A DNA stretch of 64,000 bases from Sabethes cyaneus. Lineage: Eukaryota > Arthropoda > Insecta > Diptera > Culicidae. The position numbers were made by a program, and so were the translations under genes. This document shows positions 62,900-64,000 of the stretch, in pieces; within the stretch, counting starts at the first letter, position 1; every line of letters begins with the position of its first letter. The stretch is taken from positions 21,154,268 to 21,218,267 of the forward strand of contig NC_071355.1 in the NCBI RefSeq assembly GCF_943734655.1. The letters are read 5' to 3'. The notes beneath the pieces are model-generated. The model had not been told where the DNA came from, made no database searches, and was given only the letters and a program-made list of their open reading frames with translations.

Positions 62900-64000
62900 T
62901 CTATTGCTACCCGGTTGTGTGTCTGTTTTGTCCACTAAAGACGAGGTCAACGAATAAAGACAAATCCCTAGAGCTACTAAGGAAATCCACGTGAAAACTG
63001 TTCAATAGGGCAAAGTTATCGAGATGTTGGGAACAATACAGGAAGTCCCTAACTAAGTATAACAGGGAAAATAGAAAATCACGTAGGAACAGCTGGAGGC
63101 GAATGTGCGAACGAGTACCATAGACTCTCAGGAAACGCCTAGCGTTATAATGGAAAAAACATTTCCCAGTGTCATTTTCGATTGACACTGAAATGGGTTA
63201 GGAATTAACTGAAGCACCGTCTAGATCTGTCGTGTCTAGGTCAGTTCAGTTACCAGCTGGCACCATGTTTAACGAATCGAAGATCGATTGGGTGATTGAC
63301 TTCTTCCAGCCGTTTAAATCTCCAGGAACGGATGGAATTGTGCCAATCAAGCTTCAAAAGAGTAAACTTGTCGTTCCCCTCATCACTGAGATTTGTCGCG
63401 CAAGCTTAATACTAAACAACATTCCTAACAGTTGGATGAAAACGAAAGTAGTGTTCATACCTAAAAATGGAAGGCGCGACAAGGCACTTCCAAAATCATT
63501 CAGGCCAATTAGTTTAACGTCTATATTTTTGAAAATAAAGGGAAAATTAATTAAACACCAAACTAAAACACAAAACATCTCATTACTAATCCTCTAACTA
63601 AATTTCAATTTGCTTATCAAAATAACAAATTCACAATAGACTTACTACACATGTTGGTAGGGAAAACTGAAAGCTCTATTACAACTAAAAAAATCTCACT
63701 AGCAGCCTTTCGTGATATTGAAGGAGCGTTTGACAACGCTTGACATTATTCAATTGAAAAGGCAATGAGAAAGCACGAGGTTAATCACAAAATAATCAGC
63801 TGGATTCAAACCACGCTAACTAGTCGAAAAATTACTGCCCAGCTTGGAGGTATATCCAAAACAAGGAAAACAACAAAAGGTTCTGCTCAAGGTGGGATAC
63901 TTTTGCCCTTACTGTGATCGCTAGTCGTGGACGAACTGCTCAAAAAGCTTTGAGGTGATTGGTTTTGCGGACGATGTAGTAATTCACATTAGAGGAAAAT
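62900..64000 (+). pseudogene. LOA-type LINE relic, running off the window
   Basis: Blocks in changing frames follow. SRRNSWRRMCERV (about 63080-63120) is the region just before RT. FQPFKSPGTDGIVP (63304-63345), SWMKTKVVFIPKNG (63433-63475) and SFRPISLTSIFLK (63498-63536) follow. Then come LAAFRDIEGAFDNA (63697-63740), SAQGGILLPLL-SLVVDELLKKL (about 63885-63950) and the beginning of a GFADDVV-like active site at 63960-63985. The combination 'DIEGAFDN' and 'PQGGxLxPLLxSLVVDELL' fits LOA/R1-type LINEs. There are several stops and frameshifts. The 3' part lies beyond the edge. Confidence 0.82.

Overview
The window is nuclear DNA of an insect, most probably a culicine (Aedes/Culex-type) mosquito. 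The coding sequence and splice signals are of insect type. The rest is a dense mosaic of degraded transposons: RTE-, Jockey- and LOA-type LINE relics, BEL/Pao and Penelope relics, tRNA-derived SINEs, hAT and mariner-like MITEs, foldback elements, (GT)n tracts and low-complexity purine/pyrimidine tracts. The species assignment is inference.

Layout. 1-1020: AT-rich, repeat-like DNA. 1021-2316: candidate upstream/promoter DNA, a clear branch point and 3' splice site at 1746-1776, then a 540-nt 5' leader exon. 2317-3852: the one complete gene, an unbroken coding sequence for the calcineurin A catalytic subunit (511 aa). 3853-about 10780: no coding potential and a strong A bias on the sense strand, read as a roughly 6.9-kb 3' UTR ending at AATAAA (10758) with a GU-rich downstream element.

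10.8-33 kb: repeat-dominated DNA with LINE relics (11.8-12.7, 15.6-17.3, 21.4-21.8, 27.0-30.2 kb), foldback elements and a ~96%-identical inverted pair of tRNA-SINEs (17.5 and 22.4 kb). Between the two SINEs lies an exon-like segment on the minus strand (20822-21210) with 3' splice site, Kozak-type ATG, 106 open codons and a 5' splice site. It looks like the first coding exon of an unidentified gene whose other exons I cannot see.

33-54 kb: several kilobases of degenerate polypyrimidine (34.2-39.5 kb) and polypurine (48.2-53.4 kb) DNA in opposite orientation, repeatedly invaded by MITEs. Between them are a Penelope-like relic with reverse transcriptase and GIY-YIG motifs, and a 1915-bp near-perfect inverted-repeat element (43326-45240). 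The latter has termini beginning CACAGTG, flanked by 5-bp duplications, as in Transib/RAG-type transposons.

54-64 kb: a possible signal-peptide exon on the minus strand (55025-55088), a 2.3-kb element with about twelve ~145-bp tandem units, a second broken copy of it ending in a 248-bp (GT)n tract, an AT-rich stretch without recognisable genes, and a decayed LOA-type LINE running off the right edge. Apart from calcineurin A and the two candidate exons, I see no host gene. Nearly all other open frames are fragments of transposons or artefacts of biased composition.
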